The notes: generated by a model from the sequence alone, not told the origin. DNA of 64,000 nt from Sphingomonas sp. G-3-2-10 (GCF_012927115.1 NZ_JABBFY010000001.1:1426001-1490000), one strand, 5' to 3'; shown: positions 26,360 to 35,792, counted from the first letter of the stretch. Translations and numbers: made by a program.

Positions 26360-28717
26360 GTGACCAGCCAGACGACATCCCAATTCGCCAAGGCGCGGAT
26401 CGACGCGCGCGCGCTCCTCGGGCTCTACGATCCCGCGGACACGACCGATTGGGGGCCAATTCGCGCCGCCCAGATGAATGCCGGCAGCCAGCTCGCGCTG
26501 TTCATGCTCGCCGCGAATCTGGTCGGAGCCGCGCTGGTCGTGATGATCCTCGCGCCGCTGGTGCCGCTGTGGCAGCTCGCGAGCTGGGGTTCGCTGGTCG
26601 GCGCGGTGGGCGTGATGGTGGCGTTTCGCCGACTTGCGGCGCGCAACCGCGTGGCGACCAGCGCGACGCTGCGCGACGTGCGCGATAGCCTGCTCGACGG
26701 TATCGCGCTCGGCGCGGTATGGTCCATCCCGCCGCTTGCCTTCGGCCATGCCGCCGATGCCGAAGCCGCGCTGGGCCTGTGGATCGTGCTGTCGCTGCTG
26801 ATGACCGCAAGCGCGGTGGCGATGGCCGCTTTGCCGCTGGCGACGATCGCGTTCGTGATGATTCTGGGCGTGTCGATCGCCGTTCCCTTATTCCTGATGG
26901 CGTCGCCGGTGCTGGCGGCGGCATCGCTGCTGTTCACCGTGCTGCTGACGATGACCACTTTCTCGCGCGGCAAATCGCTGGTCGTGATCCGCGCCAACGA
27001 GATCGCGATTGCCGAGCGCGACGAAACCGTGAGCCTGTTGCTGCGCGAGTCCGAGGATTCGGGCGCGGACTGGCTGTGGGAGATCGACGCGCAGCGCCGC
27101 GTGAACCGTGCCAACCCCCGCTTCGCGCTCTCGCTCGGCGTCGATCCCAAGACGATCAACGGCACCCCGTTCCTGCAACTCGTCGCCGGCCCCAGCTGGG
27201 AATCGGGCAATTTCGCACCGAGCCTGCGCGAGCTGGCCGAGAAGCTGAAGGCGCGCGAGGCGTTTCGCGACATCCTGCTGCCCGTCCAGGTCGGCGCCGA
27301 AGAACGCTGGTGGGAAATGTCCGCCACGCCGCGCTATGACGAACGCGGCGCCTTTATCGGCTTCCGCGGCGTCGGTTCGGACGTGACCGAGGCGCGCCAG
27401 TCGGCCGACAAGATCAACCGCATGGCGCGGTACGATACGCTGACCGGCCTGCCCAATCGCCTGCTGATCCACGAGACGCTGGCCAGCGCGATGGCCGCCG
27501 CCGAGAAATGGGGCAGCCGCTGCGCGTTCATGATGATCGACCTCGATCGCTTCAAGGCAGTCAACGACACGCTGGGTCATCCGGTCGGCGACCGGCTGCT
27601 GGGCCGCGTGTCGGAACGGCTCAAGCATCTGATGACCGAGAACGAGATGATCGGCCGCCTGGGCGGCGACGAGTTCGCGGTCGTCGTGCGCGATGCGACC
27701 GACACCGCGATGGTGGAACGGCTGGCGCACACCATCATCGACAGCCTCTCGCTGCCTTATGAAGTCGATCACAACACGCTGTATATCGGCGCGTCGATCG
27801 GTCTGGCCACCGGTCCGCGAGACGGCCGCACCGCCGAAACGCTGATCCGCTCGGCAGATCTGGCGCTGTACCGTTCCAAGGATGCCGGCGGCGGCGTGTA
27901 TCACGCCTATGAGCCCCAGCTGCACATGGCCGCCGAGGAGCGCCGCGTGCTCGAAATAGCGCTGCGCAGCGCGGTCGAGAATGGCGAGATGCATCTGAAC
28001 TACCAGCCGGTGGTCGATGCCGGGACCGGCAGGCTGACCGGGTTCGAGGCGCTGCTGCGCTGGGTTCATCCCGAGTTCGGCAATGTCTCGCCCGCCAAGT
28101 TCGTGCCACTGGCCGAGGACGCCCGGCTGATCGCCCCGATCGGCGAATGGGTGCTCCGCACCGCGATCGAGGAAGCCTCGCGCTGGGATGTGCCCGTCCG
28201 CGTTGCAGTTAACGTCAGCCCCGAACAGCTCCACAATCCGGCGTTCGTCAGTGTCGTGGCACAGGCGCTGGCGCAATCCGGCCTGCCGCCCGAACGGCTC
28301 GAGCTCGAAGTGACCGAAGGCGTGTTCATGCGCGAAGGCACCGTGGCGATCCAGGTGCTGGAGAAAATCCTCGACCTCGGCATCCGCCTGAGTCTCGACG
28401 ATTTCGGCACCGGCTATTCGTCGCTCGGCTATCTCAGCCGCACGCGCTTCTCATCGATCAAGGTAGATCGCAGCTTCGTTCAGGGCGCGTCGAAGGGCGC
28501 CAAGGAAGCCATCGCCATCATCCGCGCGGTGGTCGCCCTCGCCAACAGCCTGGGCATGGCCACCACGGCTGAAGGCGTCGAGACCGAGGAAGAGCATCTG
28601 ATGGTGCAGGAACTGGGCTGCACCAAGGTGCAGGGCTATTATTTCGGCCGCCCCCTGCCCGTGGAGGAAGCCCGCGCGCTGACCATGCGGCGCGAGGGGA
28701 GCAGCGCAGCGGCGTGA
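26360..28717 (+). CDS. Membrane-bound PAS-GGDEF-EAL cyclic-di-GMP protein
   Basis: A 785-residue protein with five or six hydrophobic segments (about 45-190), a coiled linker, a PAS-like domain (about 240-345), a GGDEF domain with intact GGDEF (435-439) and an EAL domain with EAL (563-565). The EAL active site looks complete: NVSPEQL, LEVTEG, DDFGTGYSSL, KVDRSF and AEGVET. No RxxD inhibitory site lies five residues before GGDEF. It may therefore both make and degrade c-di-GMP. The GTG at 26360 is chosen because codons before it are AT-rich in third positions; an ATG at 26276 is possible. Ribosome site is poor. Confidence 0.88.
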   Translation: MTSQTTSQFAKARIDARALLGLYDPADTTDWGPIRAAQMNAGSQLALFMLAANLVGAALVVMILAPLVPLWQLASWGSLVGAVGVMVAFRRLAARNRVATSATLRDVRDSLLDGIALGAVWSIPPLAFGHAADAEAALGLWIVLSLLMTASAVAMAALPLATIAFVMILGVSIAVPLFLMASPVLAAASLLFTVLLTMTTFSRGKSLVVIRANEIAIAERDETVSLLLRESEDSGADWLWEIDAQRRVNRANPRFALSLGVDPKTINGTPFLQLVAGPSWESGNFAPSLRELAEKLKAREAFRDILLPVQVGAEERWWEMSATPRYDERGAFIGFRGVGSDVTEARQSADKINRMARYDTLTGLPNRLLIHETLASAMAAAEKWGSRCAFMMIDLDRFKAVNDTLGHPVGDRLLGRVSERLKHLMTENEMIGRLGGDEFAVVVRDATDTAMVERLAHTIIDSLSLPYEVDHNTLYIGASIGLATGPRDGRTAETLIRSADLALYRSKDAGGGVYHAYEPQLHMAAEERRVLEIALRSAVENGEMHLNYQPVVDAGTGRLTGFEALLRWVHPEFGNVSPAKFVPLAEDARLIAPIGEWVLRTAIEEASRWDVPVRVAVNVSPEQLHNPAFVSVVAQALAQSGLPPERLELEVTEGVFMREGTVAIQVLEKILDLGIRLSLDDFGTGYSSLGYLSRTRFSSIKVDRSFVQGASKGAKEAIAIIRAVVALANSLGMATTAEGVETEEEHLMVQELGCTKVQGYYFGRPLPVEEARALTMRREGSSAAA

Positions 28718-28797
28718 GGAAAAGGGATCGAGGGGCCGTGAAGCGTCACAGGCCCCTTGCCCCGTTCAAAACCCCACGCTAAAGCGCCGGGCCGCAC

Positions 28798-28874
28798 AGG
28801 GGCGTAGCTCAGCTGGTTAGAGCGTCGGTCTCCAAAACCGAAGGCCCTCGGTTCGAATCCGAGCGCCCCTGCCA
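28798..28874 (+). tRNA. tRNA-Trp (CCA anticodon)
   Basis: A 77-base cloverleaf: acceptor AGGGGCG pairing with CGCCCCT, D-arm GCTC/GAGC, anticodon stem TCGGT/ACCGA around loop CTCCAAA (anticodon CCA), T-arm CTCGG-TTCGAAT-CCGAG, discriminator G and encoded CCA. In most proteobacteria this gene directly precedes secE; here secE is 4.9 kb downstream. Confidence 0.97.
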
Positions 28875-29062
28875 TCTTCCAAAACATGCATGCCGCCGGC
28901 GCCAGGGCGCTCAGTATGTTCTGGACACCAGCATAGAGCCATCCGCCGCATCGGTGATCGTGACCTGCCTGAATCCGGCGCGGATCGCGGACTGGTCAAT
29001 CGCCCTCACGAAGCTGGAGCGGAGTGTCCTCAAGCAGATAATCCCCGGGGTGGCGAGGATCG

Positions 29063-29353
29063 TCAGCGCCGCCAGAATTCGACGTGGAATCGCACCGTTC
29101 CCACCGGCTCGACGCGATGCAGGATGGTGGGTTCGACGATGCCCGGCGCGCTGTCCGGCGTGAGGAGCGACACGGCAGGTGTCCGGCGGCCATCCGTGAC
29201 GAGGTAGCGCAAGCTTCCCTCCTCGACGTGGACGAGGCCCCATATCCCGTCCTTGGTGGAATGCTCGTTCAGCAGCCCTGCCGGAACGCTGGCTTCCGTG
29301 AATGTGGGCGTGCGCTTGTAGCTGGCGAGGCCATCGGGAAGGCGGGTCGTCAT
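29063..29353 (-). CDS. DUF1971 domain protein
   Basis: A 96-residue small beta-barrel (cupin-like) protein with the DUF1971 pattern: LPDGLASYKRTPTFTE, VPAGLLNEHSTKDGIWG and LRYLVTDG. The same domain occurs as the N-terminal part of some TehB proteins and in YeaR, which responds to nitrate and NO in enterobacteria. It is the last gene after the alternative oxidase and truncated haemoglobin genes, 17 bp after the latter, so a role in the same NO/oxygen response is likely. Function at the molecular level unknown. Confidence 0.88.
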   Translation of the reverse strand: MTTRLPDGLASYKRTPTFTEASVPAGLLNEHSTKDGIWGLVHVEEGSLRYLVTDGRRTPAVSLLTPDSAPGIVEPTILHRVEPVGTVRFHVEFWRR

Positions 29354-29370
29354 ATCGGTCTCTACGGCTT

Positions 29371-29742
29371 TCAGATTATCCGGCTGTCACGATGATAATG
29401 CACGCCGAGCTGGAGGCTCTCGGCGATCCGCCCGGCCTTCTCCTGCAGATTGGCGGCGATCGCGGGGTCGAGCAATTCCTCGGTCACCTGCTTCCACAAC
29501 GCCAGCCAGCGGATGAAATTCTCTCGCGTCATCGCGCCTTCGTGGCGGATATGCGCGGCCATCGGCTGGCCCTTGTAGCGGCCGCTGGTCAGCATCACGG
29601 AGGACCAGAATGCCTGCAGTTTCTCCAGATGGAGCGGCCAGTCGTCGATGGCGACGTTGAAGATCGGCCCCAGCATCTCGTCGTCGCGCACGCGGGCGTA
29701 AAATGCCGGGATCAGCCGGTCGATCTGATCTTCGGTAATCAT
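29371..29742 (-). CDS. Group III truncated haemoglobin
   Basis: A 123-residue haem protein with the 2-on-2 globin fold of group III (trHbP). Family features are LIPAFYARVRDDEMLGPIF, the HLEKLQAFWSSVM helix and HIRHEGAMTRENFIRWL, which supplies the proximal histidine region. Such proteins bind O2 or NO; their function is mostly inferred. The ATG at 29742 has GAGG 5 nt upstream; a TTG at 29781 would add 13 residues. It lies between the alternative oxidase and DUF1971 genes. Confidence 0.93.
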   Translation of the reverse strand: MITEDQIDRLIPAFYARVRDDEMLGPIFNVAIDDWPLHLEKLQAFWSSVMLTSGRYKGQPMAAHIRHEGAMTRENFIRWLALWKQVTEELLDPAIAANLQEKAGRIAESLQLGVHYHRDSRII

Positions 29743-29833
29743 GTGGTCCTCGAAATGCCGGAGGGCGGGTGTGTCAGGCAATCGGAGAGGGCGGGCCGCC
29801 TTGGCGAACCCGCCCTACCCCTGGCCGCCCGGA

Positions 29834-30523
29834 TCAGGCCGCCTTCTTCCAGATCGGCTCCAGCGCGACGTGCGGGGGGCATTCGGCGACGTTACCGGTG
29901 GGCAGGCCCGCCAGTTCGTTGGCGAAGCCGTGGTTCACGTCGCGATGGTGCGCCTCGTCCGCCCGGACCACCAGCACCACGTCGCGCAGCGTCGCATCCT
30001 CGGGCAGGCCCCAGTAGCGCTTGGCGATCTCCGGCGCGGGCACATTCTCGCTGCGGCCTTCGTCGATCTCGGCGAGATAGTGAGTGTAGCTGATCACCGC
30101 TTCCTCCTCGAAATAGCCGACGACCCGATGGGCGGTCTTGGAGCTGACCAGATAGAGGCCGAAGAAGAACAGGTAGAACACCCATTGCACGCCGATGATC
30201 ACCGCGCGCTCGAACCAGGTCGGCTTGGAGATCTCGATGAAGGTCATCAGGTGCATCCGCTCATTCTCGGCTTCGTCCATCAGCGTACGGATCCAGCCCT
30301 TGTCGTCACAGATGCGGCGCAGGCAGGTGAGATGGGTGATGGTGGCGCCCACCATGCCCGGCACGGCGGCGACGGTCTCGAGCACCACCGCGCGGTGGCC
30401 GTAACGCTCGGCGAAGAAGGTGTCCGCGGTCCAGCGCAGCATCTTCGTGAAGCCGAACGCAATCCGGTCGGACAGGCCCTTGGGCTGGTGGTGGACGCCG
30501 AGGTCGATAAACGGGGCAGTCAT
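29834..30523 (-). CDS. aox: Alternative oxidase (AOX)
   Basis: Di-iron ubiquinol oxidase on the inner membrane that reduces O2 to water without pumping protons and is insensitive to cyanide and NO. The protein is 229 residues. All six iron ligands are recognisable: E49 in LET, E88 and H91 in NERMH, E140 in FEEEA, and E190/H193 in RADEAHH. Two hydrophobic stretches (about 50-65 and 105-128) dip into the membrane. GGAGA lies 6 nt before the ATG. It is 151 bp from the divergent FixL-type kinase. AOX is rare in bacteria; proteobacterial examples are known in marine and sphingomonad lineages. Confidence 0.95.
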   Translation of the reverse strand: MTAPFIDLGVHHQPKGLSDRIAFGFTKMLRWTADTFFAERYGHRAVVLETVAAVPGMVGATITHLTCLRRICDDKGWIRTLMDEAENERMHLMTFIEISKPTWFERAVIIGVQWVFYLFFFGLYLVSSKTAHRVVGYFEEEAVISYTHYLAEIDEGRSENVPAPEIAKRYWGLPEDATLRDVVLVVRADEAHHRDVNHGFANELAGLPTGNVAECPPHVALEPIWKKAA

Positions 30524-30674
30524 TGAAAGTCTCCGGTAACTGGTGCGTTTCGTCTGGCGCTGCATCTATGCCCGCACGGGTTCCGCGGAAATTTGGATGT
30601 TGTCCCTACCGCCGTTACCCTAAGGGCCTTGCCGGAGGTGGAAGGCCCTGCCACCACCGCAGCCTGAGGACCGC

Positions 30675-32183
30675 GTGACTCCGAAGCGTAACCCGCTGCA
30701 ACACACGATACTGCCCTCGCCGCCCATGCCGGTGACGCTGGCGCTTGCCGCTGTCGCCATCGCGATCGGCGCGGGCATCCGCATCGCGTTCGATGCCGAG
30801 CTGGGCCAGCGAGCCACCTATATCTTCTTCGTACCCGCGGTCGTGCTGGGCGGCGCCCTGTCGGGGCTGCGCGCGGGCGTTGCGGCCAGCATCGCCGGGG
30901 CGGCGGCCGGGCTGTGGTGCGATTCGAGAACCGGGCCGCTCGGCGCGGGCAGCATCATCGCCGCGTTCGCCTTTACCGTGATCGGCTGCGCCGTCGCGGT
31001 CGGCGGCGAGTGGTTCCAGCGCGCCCGCGCCGAAGCCGAACGGGTCACCGCCGGCCTCGCCCGCCGCGAAGCCCATCTCCGCTCGCTGCTCGACACCGTG
31101 CCCGACGCGATCGTGGTGATCGACGAGGCTGGGCTTATCCGCGACTTCAGCCCGGCAGCGGAGCGCATGTTCGGCTGGGATGCTGAGGAGGTGCGCGGCC
31201 GCAACGTCAGTCTGCTGATGCCCGATCCCTATCGCAGCGCGCACGACGACTATCTCGGCCGCTATTTCCGCACCGGCGAGAAGCGGATCATCGGCAAGGG
31301 CCGCGTCGTCGTGGGCGAGCGCAAGGACGGTTCGACCCTCCCGATCGAGCTTGCCGTCGGCGAGATGGCGGTCGGCGGCCAGCGCCATTTCACCGGTTTC
31401 ATCCGCGACCTGACCGAGCGCCAGCAAGCCGAGGCACGGCTGCAGGAGCTGCAGAACGAGCTGGTCCATGTTTCACGCCTCACCGCGCTGGGCGAGATGG
31501 CGTCGGCGCTCGCACACGAGATCAATCAGCCGCTCGCGGCGATCGCCAACTATCTCAAGGGCAGCCGGATGCTGCTCCAACGGGAGCCGCCGCCGCTCGA
31601 CAAGGTCGGCGACGCGCTGAACCGCGCGGCCGATCAGGCTTTGCGCGCGGGCGACATCATCCGCCGCCTGCGCGAATTCGTCGCGCGCGGCGAGACCGAG
31701 CGTTCGGTCGAATCGCTGCCCCGGCTGGTGGAGGAAGCTAGCGCGCTCGCGCTCGTCGGCGCGAAGGAACATGGCATCCGGGTCGAGCATGAGTTCAGCC
31801 CCGGGGTGGATCTCGTCCTCGCCGACAGGATCCAGATCCAGCAGGTCGTGCTCAATCTGGTGCGAAACGCGATCGACGCGATGTCGCAGACCGATCTCCC
31901 GCGCCGCGAACTGACCATTGCGGTCTCCCCGGCCGACGAGGGAATGGCGCAAGTCACTGTGTCTGACACCGGTCCCGGCATCGACCCCGAAGTCGCCGGC
32001 CGGCTGTTCCAGCCCTTCATCACGACGAAGCGCACCGGTATGGGTGTCGGTCTGTCGATCTCGCGCACCATCGTCGAGGCGCATGGCGGGCGTATCTGGG
32101 CGCGGCAGCGCGAGGGCGGCGGCGCGGAATTCGGCTTCACGATCCGGCGCGTGGACGAGGAGGAGTTGTTCGATGGCGAGTGA
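30675..32183 (+). CDS. fixL: FixL-type oxygen-sensing histidine kinase (haem PAS)
   Basis: A 502-residue membrane kinase: three or four N-terminal helices (about 18-112), a PAS domain (130-255), then HisKA and HATPase domains. H190 in [10 protein letters not shown]196 and R210 keep the exact spacing (0, +6, +20) of the haem-ligand His200 and distal Arg206/Arg220 of Bradyrhizobium FixL, so it should bind haem and sense O2 (possibly NO). The phospho-acceptor is H281 in [18 protein letters not shown] and DTGPGID are N and G1 boxes. GTG start at 30675 with GAGGA 4 nt upstream. Overlaps fixJ by 11 bp. Confidence 0.93.
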   Translation: MTPKRNPLQHTILPSPPMPVTLALAAVAIAIGAGIRIAFDAELGQRATYIFFVPAVVLGGALSGLRAGVAASIAGAAAGLWCDSRTGPLGAGSIIAAFAFTVIGCAVAVGGEWFQRARAEAERVTAGLARREAHLRSLLDTVPDAIVVIDEAGLIRDFSPAAERMFGWDAEEVRGRNVSLLMPDPYRSAHDDYLGRYFRTGEKRIIGKGRVVVGERKDGSTLPIELAVGEMAVGGQRHFTGFIRDLTERQQAEARLQELQNELVHVSRLTALGEMASALAHEINQPLAAIANYLKGSRMLLQREPPPLDKVGDALNRAADQALRAGDIIRRLREFVARGETERSVESLPRLVEEASALALVGAKEHGIRVEHEFSPGVDLVLADRIQIQQVVLNLVRNAIDAMSQTDLPRRELTIAVSPADEGMAQVTVSDTGPGIDPEVAGRLFQPFITTKRTGMGVGLSISRTIVEAHGGRIWARQREGGGAEFGFTIRRVDEEELFDGE

Positions 32184-32784
32184 ACCGATCGTCTATGTGA
32201 TCGATGACGACGAAGCCGCGCGGCACTCGCTCGAATTCCTGCTCGATTGCGCGAGCATCCGCGTCCGCTCGTTCGGCTCGGCCGATCTGTTCCTCAAGGC
32301 TTCGCCGCCGCTCGCCGGAGCGTGCATCGTCACCGACGTGCGTATGCCCGGCCGCAACGGGATCGAACTGGTCGAGGAAATGAAGCGCCGCGGCGCGCCC
32401 GTCCCCGTCATCGTGATGACCGGCCATGCCGATGTCCCGCTCGCGATTCAGGCCCTCCACGCCGGAGTCGCCGATTTCATCGAGAAGCCGTTCGACGACG
32501 AAGTGATGCTCGAGGCGATCCGCAAGGCGCTGGCGCAGCAGGCCGGCGACGAGGAGGCCCAGTCCGAACGCCAGACCGTGCTCGACCGCGCGAAGGAACT
32601 CTCCCCCCGGGAACGCGAAGTGATGGCCGGGCTCGTCGCGGGTGCGGCGAACAAGGCAATCGCCTTCGATCTGGGCATCAGCGCCCGCACCGTCGAAGTC
32701 TATCGCGCCAACGTCATGATGAAGATGCGGGCCAGGACGCTCTCGGAGCTGGTCCGCATGGCGACCATCGCCGATATTCGCTAG
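32173..32784 (+). CDS. fixJ: FixJ-family response regulator
   Basis: A 203-residue regulator with a receiver domain (acidic pocket DDD at 11-13, phospho-acceptor D55 in TDVRMPG, lysine in FIEKPF) and a LuxR-type HTH with [22 protein letters not shown] and [16 protein letters not shown]. Translation is coupled to fixL by overlap. Likely targets are the divergent oxidase-haemoglobin operon; I see no certain FixJ site in the 151-bp intergenic region. Confidence 0.94.
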   Translation: MASEPIVYVIDDDEAARHSLEFLLDCASIRVRSFGSADLFLKASPPLAGACIVTDVRMPGRNGIELVEEMKRRGAPVPVIVMTGHADVPLAIQALHAGVADFIEKPFDDEVMLEAIRKALAQQAGDEEAQSERQTVLDRAKELSPREREVMAGLVAGAANKAIAFDLGISARTVEVYRANVMMKMRARTLSELVRMATIADIR

Positions 32785-32906
32785 GCGCGGCGTTTCGGGA
32801 AAGCCGTCCGTATCGCCACGCGACACCGGTCGCCGTCATCATCTCGACTTCGCATCGTGCGACCGGCATAGACATCGCGCGTGATTTCTCACTGCCAGGG
32901 ACCAGC

Positions 32907-33587
32907 ATGACCGCCACCACTTCGCGTCCGTCGATCATCCAGCGCATGTACAACTGGACGATGGAGAAATCGGCGCACCCTCATGCCGAATTCTGGCTTG
33001 CGCTGGTCTCGTTCGTCGAAGCGAGCTTCTTCCCGGTCCCGCCGCATCCGATGCTGGGTCTGATGTGCCTCGCCAATCCGCAAAAGGCGGTGCGCTACGC
33101 CATCGTGTGCACCCTCGCCTCGGTCGCGGGCGGCGTGTTCGGCTATAGCATCGGCTATTTCCTGTACGAGAGCGTCGGCCTGTGGCTGCTCGGCGTGCTC
33201 GGCCTGACCGACGCCTTCCCGCCCGCTGCCTGCTATCTGCGCGAGTATGGCGCGGAGATCATCCTGATCAAGGGCGCCACGCCGATCCCGTTCAAGCTGC
33301 TGACGATCACCGCGGGCTTTATTCAGATGAGCTTCTGGACCTTCCTGTGGGCCAGCCTGGCGAGCCGCGCCTTCTCGTTCATGCTCGTCGGCATCCTGTT
33401 CCGGCTGTTCGGCGCGCCGATCAAGAAGTTCATCGACAAGTATCTGATGTGGGTCGCGGGCGCGTTCGTCGTCGCGGTGGTCGCGGGCTTCCTGGTGGTC
33501 GGCGCGCTTTCGGGCGACGGCACCAAGAAGGAAGCAGACAAGTGCAGTGGCGCGACGCTGGAAAGCCTGTCGCTGGATCGCAAGTAA
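32907..33587 (+). CDS. YqaA/DedA-like VTT-domain membrane protein
   Basis: A 226-residue inner-membrane protein of the YqaA type (VTT/SNARE-associated fold). ALVSFVEASFFPVPPHPMLG is the re-entrant helix segment, followed by GVFGYSIGYF and GATPIPFKLLTITAG, which matches the conserved arginine/proline-containing second re-entrant region in spirit but lacks a clear central Arg. Relatives of DedA help recycle or flip lipids. The ATG at 32907 has AGGG 6 nt upstream. It lies between fixJ and secE and shares no obvious function with either. Confidence 0.88.
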   Translation: MTATTSRPSIIQRMYNWTMEKSAHPHAEFWLALVSFVEASFFPVPPHPMLGLMCLANPQKAVRYAIVCTLASVAGGVFGYSIGYFLYESVGLWLLGVLGLTDAFPPAACYLREYGAEIILIKGATPIPFKLLTITAGFIQMSFWTFLWASLASRAFSFMLVGILFRLFGAPIKKFIDKYLMWVAGAFVVAVVAGFLVVGALSGDGTKKEADKCSGATLESLSLDRK

Positions 33588-33649
33588 CGCGCGAGCGCCT
33601 CTCCCCGCACGGGATGACGGCGCGGGAGGAGGCGCTGGCGCAATCGCGC

Positions 33650-33678
33650 TTGCGCACGGCCCCGCCAATCGCTAGATG
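33650..33678 (+). promoter_or_regulatory. Candidate secE-nusG promoter
   Basis: TTGCGC and TAGATG separated by 17 bp, about 100 bp before secE. This fits sigma-70 spacing. Separation from tRNA-Trp means secE-nusG needs its own promoter, which supports the call; the hexamers themselves are only moderate matches. Confidence 0.4.
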
Positions 33679-33781
33679 CGAAGCCCTTCCGACAGCGGCA
33701 GGGTCTGCACCGGTTCCTACGAAGGACCGGGCAGCGGACCCATGTCCCGCTGACGGCGACTTTTATTTGTGAGCAAAGCAG

Positions 33782-33979
33782 ATGGCGAAGACCAGTCCCG
33801 TCGAATTCTTCCGTCAGGTGCAGGCCGAGACCAAGAAGGTCGTGTGGCCCACCCGCCGCGAGACGATCATGACCGGCGTTATGGTGATGATCATGACCAG
33901 CCTGCTGGGCATTTTCTTCGTCGGCGTGGATTCGTTCTTCGACGCCATCGTCCGCTTCCTGCTCTCGCTCGCCAACTAA
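33782..33979 (+). CDS. secE: Preprotein translocase subunit SecE
   Basis: A 65-residue single-span SecE of the short type. KTSPVEFFRQVQAETKKVVWPTRRET is the conserved amphipathic helix and hinge, followed by one membrane helix (about 36-60). It clamps SecY in the inner membrane. nusG follows after 13 bp. Confidence 0.95.
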   Translation: MAKTSPVEFFRQVQAETKKVVWPTRRETIMTGVMVMIMTSLLGIFFVGVDSFFDAIVRFLLSLAN

Positions 33980-33992
33980 GGACCGCACACGC

Positions 33993-34529
33993 ATGTCGCG
34001 CTGGTACATCATCCACGCCTATTCGGGTTTCGAGGGCAAGGTCCGCGACCAGATCATCGCCGACGCCACCCGCATGGGCCTCGACCGCCTGGTCGAAGCC
34101 GTCGAAGTCCCGGTCGAGACCGTGACGGAAGTGCGCCGCGGCAAGAAGGTCCAGTCCGAGCGCAAATTCTTCCCGGGCTATGTGCTCGCGAAGCTCGAGA
34201 TGAACGACGACGTCTATCACCTCGTCAAGAATACGCCGAAGGTGACCGGCTTCCTCGGCAGCATGGGCAAGCCGCAGGCGATCAGCGAAGCCGAAGCCGC
34301 GCGCATCCTGAACACCAAGGAAGAAGCCGCCGCCGCGCCGAAGCAGCGCGTCAGCGTCGATTACGACATCGGCGACACGGTCAAGGTCACCTCGGGCAAC
34401 TTCGCGACCTTCTCGGGCGTGGTCGAGGAACTCGACTTCGACAAGAGCCGCGTAAAGGTCTCGATCTCGATCTTCGGCCGCGCGACCCCGCTGGAGCTGG
34501 GCTTCGAGGACGTCGAACGGGTGAAGTGA
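33993..34529 (+). CDS. nusG: Transcription termination/antitermination factor NusG
   Basis: A 178-residue protein with an NGN domain (WYIIHAYSGFE, FFPGYVLAK) and a C-terminal KOW domain (VKVTSGNFATFSGVVEELD). It binds RNA polymerase and links it to Rho or ribosomal protein S10. It is followed by a strong terminator, so rplK, normally next in the operon, is not co-transcribed from this promoter. Confidence 0.97.
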   Translation: MSRWYIIHAYSGFEGKVRDQIIADATRMGLDRLVEAVEVPVETVTEVRRGKKVQSERKFFPGYVLAKLEMNDDVYHLVKNTPKVTGFLGSMGKPQAISEAEAARILNTKEEAAAAPKQRVSVDYDIGDTVKVTSGNFATFSGVVEELDFDKSRVKVSISIFGRATPLELGFEDVERVK

Positions 34530-34555
34530 GCTTCGACCATTCGATTTGAGGTACG

Positions 34556-34587
34556 AAAAAGCCGGGGCGGAAACGCTCCGGCTTTTT
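34556..34587 (+). terminator. Strong rho-independent terminator after nusG (bidirectional)
   Basis: Stem AAAAAGCCGG-GGCG with CGCT-CCGGCTTTTT and a four-base loop. The flanking A and T tracts are symmetrical, so it can terminate both secE-nusG and the convergent alpha/beta hydrolase gene. Confidence 0.9.
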
Positions 34588-34626
34588 GTGTTCACCCGGT
34601 CGCCGATGCGACTCGCGCGTTGGCCG

Positions 34627-35712
34627 TTATCGCTTGCGAGGTCTGCTCACCCCGGACCGCTCGACTTGATCCAGCACCTCCAGAACTGCTTGCGTCACTG
34701 CTCCGGGATCGTCGATCTCGATATTGTGGCTGGTCTTCGGGACGATGCGATGCGTGCCGCGACGCGATAGCGCAGCGGTCTGCGCGTGGAGCCAGAGATA
34801 GGATTGATAGCTGGCCGCATCGAGCGGATCGGCCTTGTCGTAATCGCCATGCGTCAGCACGATCATCGGCGTGTTGCCGAAACGGCCCGGCGTGAAGAGC
34901 AACGCATAGAAGGCATTGCCGCGATCATCGCCATAGACGCTGTTGCCAAGTTCGGAGGCCTGCGCCTCCTGATAGGTTTTGGTCACCTGGATGCGCGCAC
35001 GCTCGGCCGCGATCGCCGCGCCGAGCGGCTCGCGCACGGGGTCGCTGCACCTTTTGTAGGTGATCGATGCCGGGTCGAGCGTTTGCGTCCGCGCCTGTGT
35101 TGCGCAATTTTCGTAGTGGCCAATGAGCCGCCGCATCCAATCCCCGTCCGCCAGCTCGAGGCGGGCTGCGATCGAATCGCCGAACCGGGCGCGGAGCCGC
35201 GAACGGACGCGTTCCGCGCCGCGGTCTTCGGCGGGGTCGACCAGCACGATGCCCGCCACATCTTCAGGATAAAGCGCGGCGTAGAGCTTCATATTGAAGC
35301 CGCCGAGCGAGTGTCCGACCAGAATCAACGGGGTCGAGAGCCCCGCCGCCTTGATCAGCGCCCGCATGTCCTCGACGATCGCGACCGGTGAGCGCGGGCC
35401 GGCGGCGGGGTCGCTATAGCCGAGGCCGGCGCGGTCATAGCTGCACGCCCGCGTCCGTTTGGCCACTTCGGGCTGGACCAGCGCCCAGATCACCGACCAG
35501 TCGCTGCCCCCCGCGTCGAACAGGACCGTCCGCTCACCCGTACCCATGCAGAAGAGATTGATCTTCCGCCCGCCGCCGATCTCGACCAGCTGATGCGAGG
35601 ACGCGAACTGTTTCAGGATCTCGGGCGATGGCGCCTGCGCGGCCGCACGCTGCGGAAACATGGCTCCGGTGCACAGCAACCCGGCGAGCGCGACTTTGAC
35701 GAATTGGTTCAT
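34627..35712 (-). CDS. Exported alpha/beta-hydrolase
   Basis: A 361-residue protein with a signal peptide (cleavage likely after AAAQA near residue 26) and an alpha/beta-hydrolase fold. The nucleophile elbow GHSLGG gives the catalytic Ser, an aspartate follows in VDPAED, and the histidine is in KTSHNIE near the C-terminus. Oxyanion-hole region is FDAGGSDWSV. Substrate unknown; probably a periplasmic esterase or lactonase. A 43-bp element 28 nt upstream of its ATG is shared with the dehydrogenase gene at 37920-38795, suggesting common control. Convergent with nusG. Confidence 0.85.
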   Translation of the reverse strand: MNQFVKVALAGLLCTGAMFPQRAAAQAPSPEILKQFASSHQLVEIGGGRKINLFCMGTGERTVLFDAGGSDWSVIWALVQPEVAKRTRACSYDRAGLGYSDPAAGPRSPVAIVEDMRALIKAAGLSTPLILVGHSLGGFNMKLYAALYPEDVAGIVLVDPAEDRGAERVRSRLRARFGDSIAARLELADGDWMRRLIGHYENCATQARTQTLDPASITYKRCSDPVREPLGAAIAAERARIQVTKTYQEAQASELGNSVYGDDRGNAFYALLFTPGRFGNTPMIVLTHGDYDKADPLDAASYQSYLWLHAQTAALSRRGTHRIVPKTSHNIEIDDPGAVTQAVLEVLDQVERSGVSRPRKR

Positions 35713-35740
35713 GCCGCGAGCTTCGGGTCGATCCCGGTAA

Positions 35741-35783
35741 CGGACGAGTGGCGAATATGACAATATCGGCGGCTTTTTCGCCA
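35741..35783 (-). promoter_or_regulatory. 43-bp shared upstream element, copy A
   Basis: Ends 28 nt before the hydrolase ATG on the minus strand. It matches copy B (38824-38866) at 31 of 43 positions without gaps by my hand count, including the block CGGACGAGTGGCGA and the opposite end TTTCGCCA (plus strand). The two ends carry inverted TGGCGA/TCGCCA half-sites. Probably an operator or promoter for the nearby GlxA-type AraC regulator. Confidence 0.55.
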
Positions 35784-35792
35784 GTCGCTTCG

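Noticed and set aside
26888..28276. 462-codon minus-strand open frame
   Set aside because: Antisense to the intact GGDEF/EAL coding region; no recognisable motif.
28817..28999. Small minus-strand frame containing a GARIRTEGLRFW-like peptide
   Set aside because: This peptide is the reverse-strand translation of the tRNA-Trp gene, a known annotation artefact.
28911..29062. Tail of a minus-strand frame downstream of the DUF1971 gene, ending in an apparently protein-like stretch
   Set aside because: No start codon with a ribosome site, no family, and the upstream part of the frame overlaps DUF1971 out of frame. Could be a remnant, but cannot be supported.
29063..29353. Tellurite-resistance (TehB) annotation for the DUF1971 protein
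   Set aside because: Only the small N-terminal-type domain is present; the methyltransferase domain of TehB is missing.
30524..30674. Search for an FNR/FixK box (TTGAT-N4-ATCAA) between the oxidase and fixL genes
   Set aside because: None found; only a short CCCT-A-AGGG symmetry at 30619-30627, too small to call an operator.
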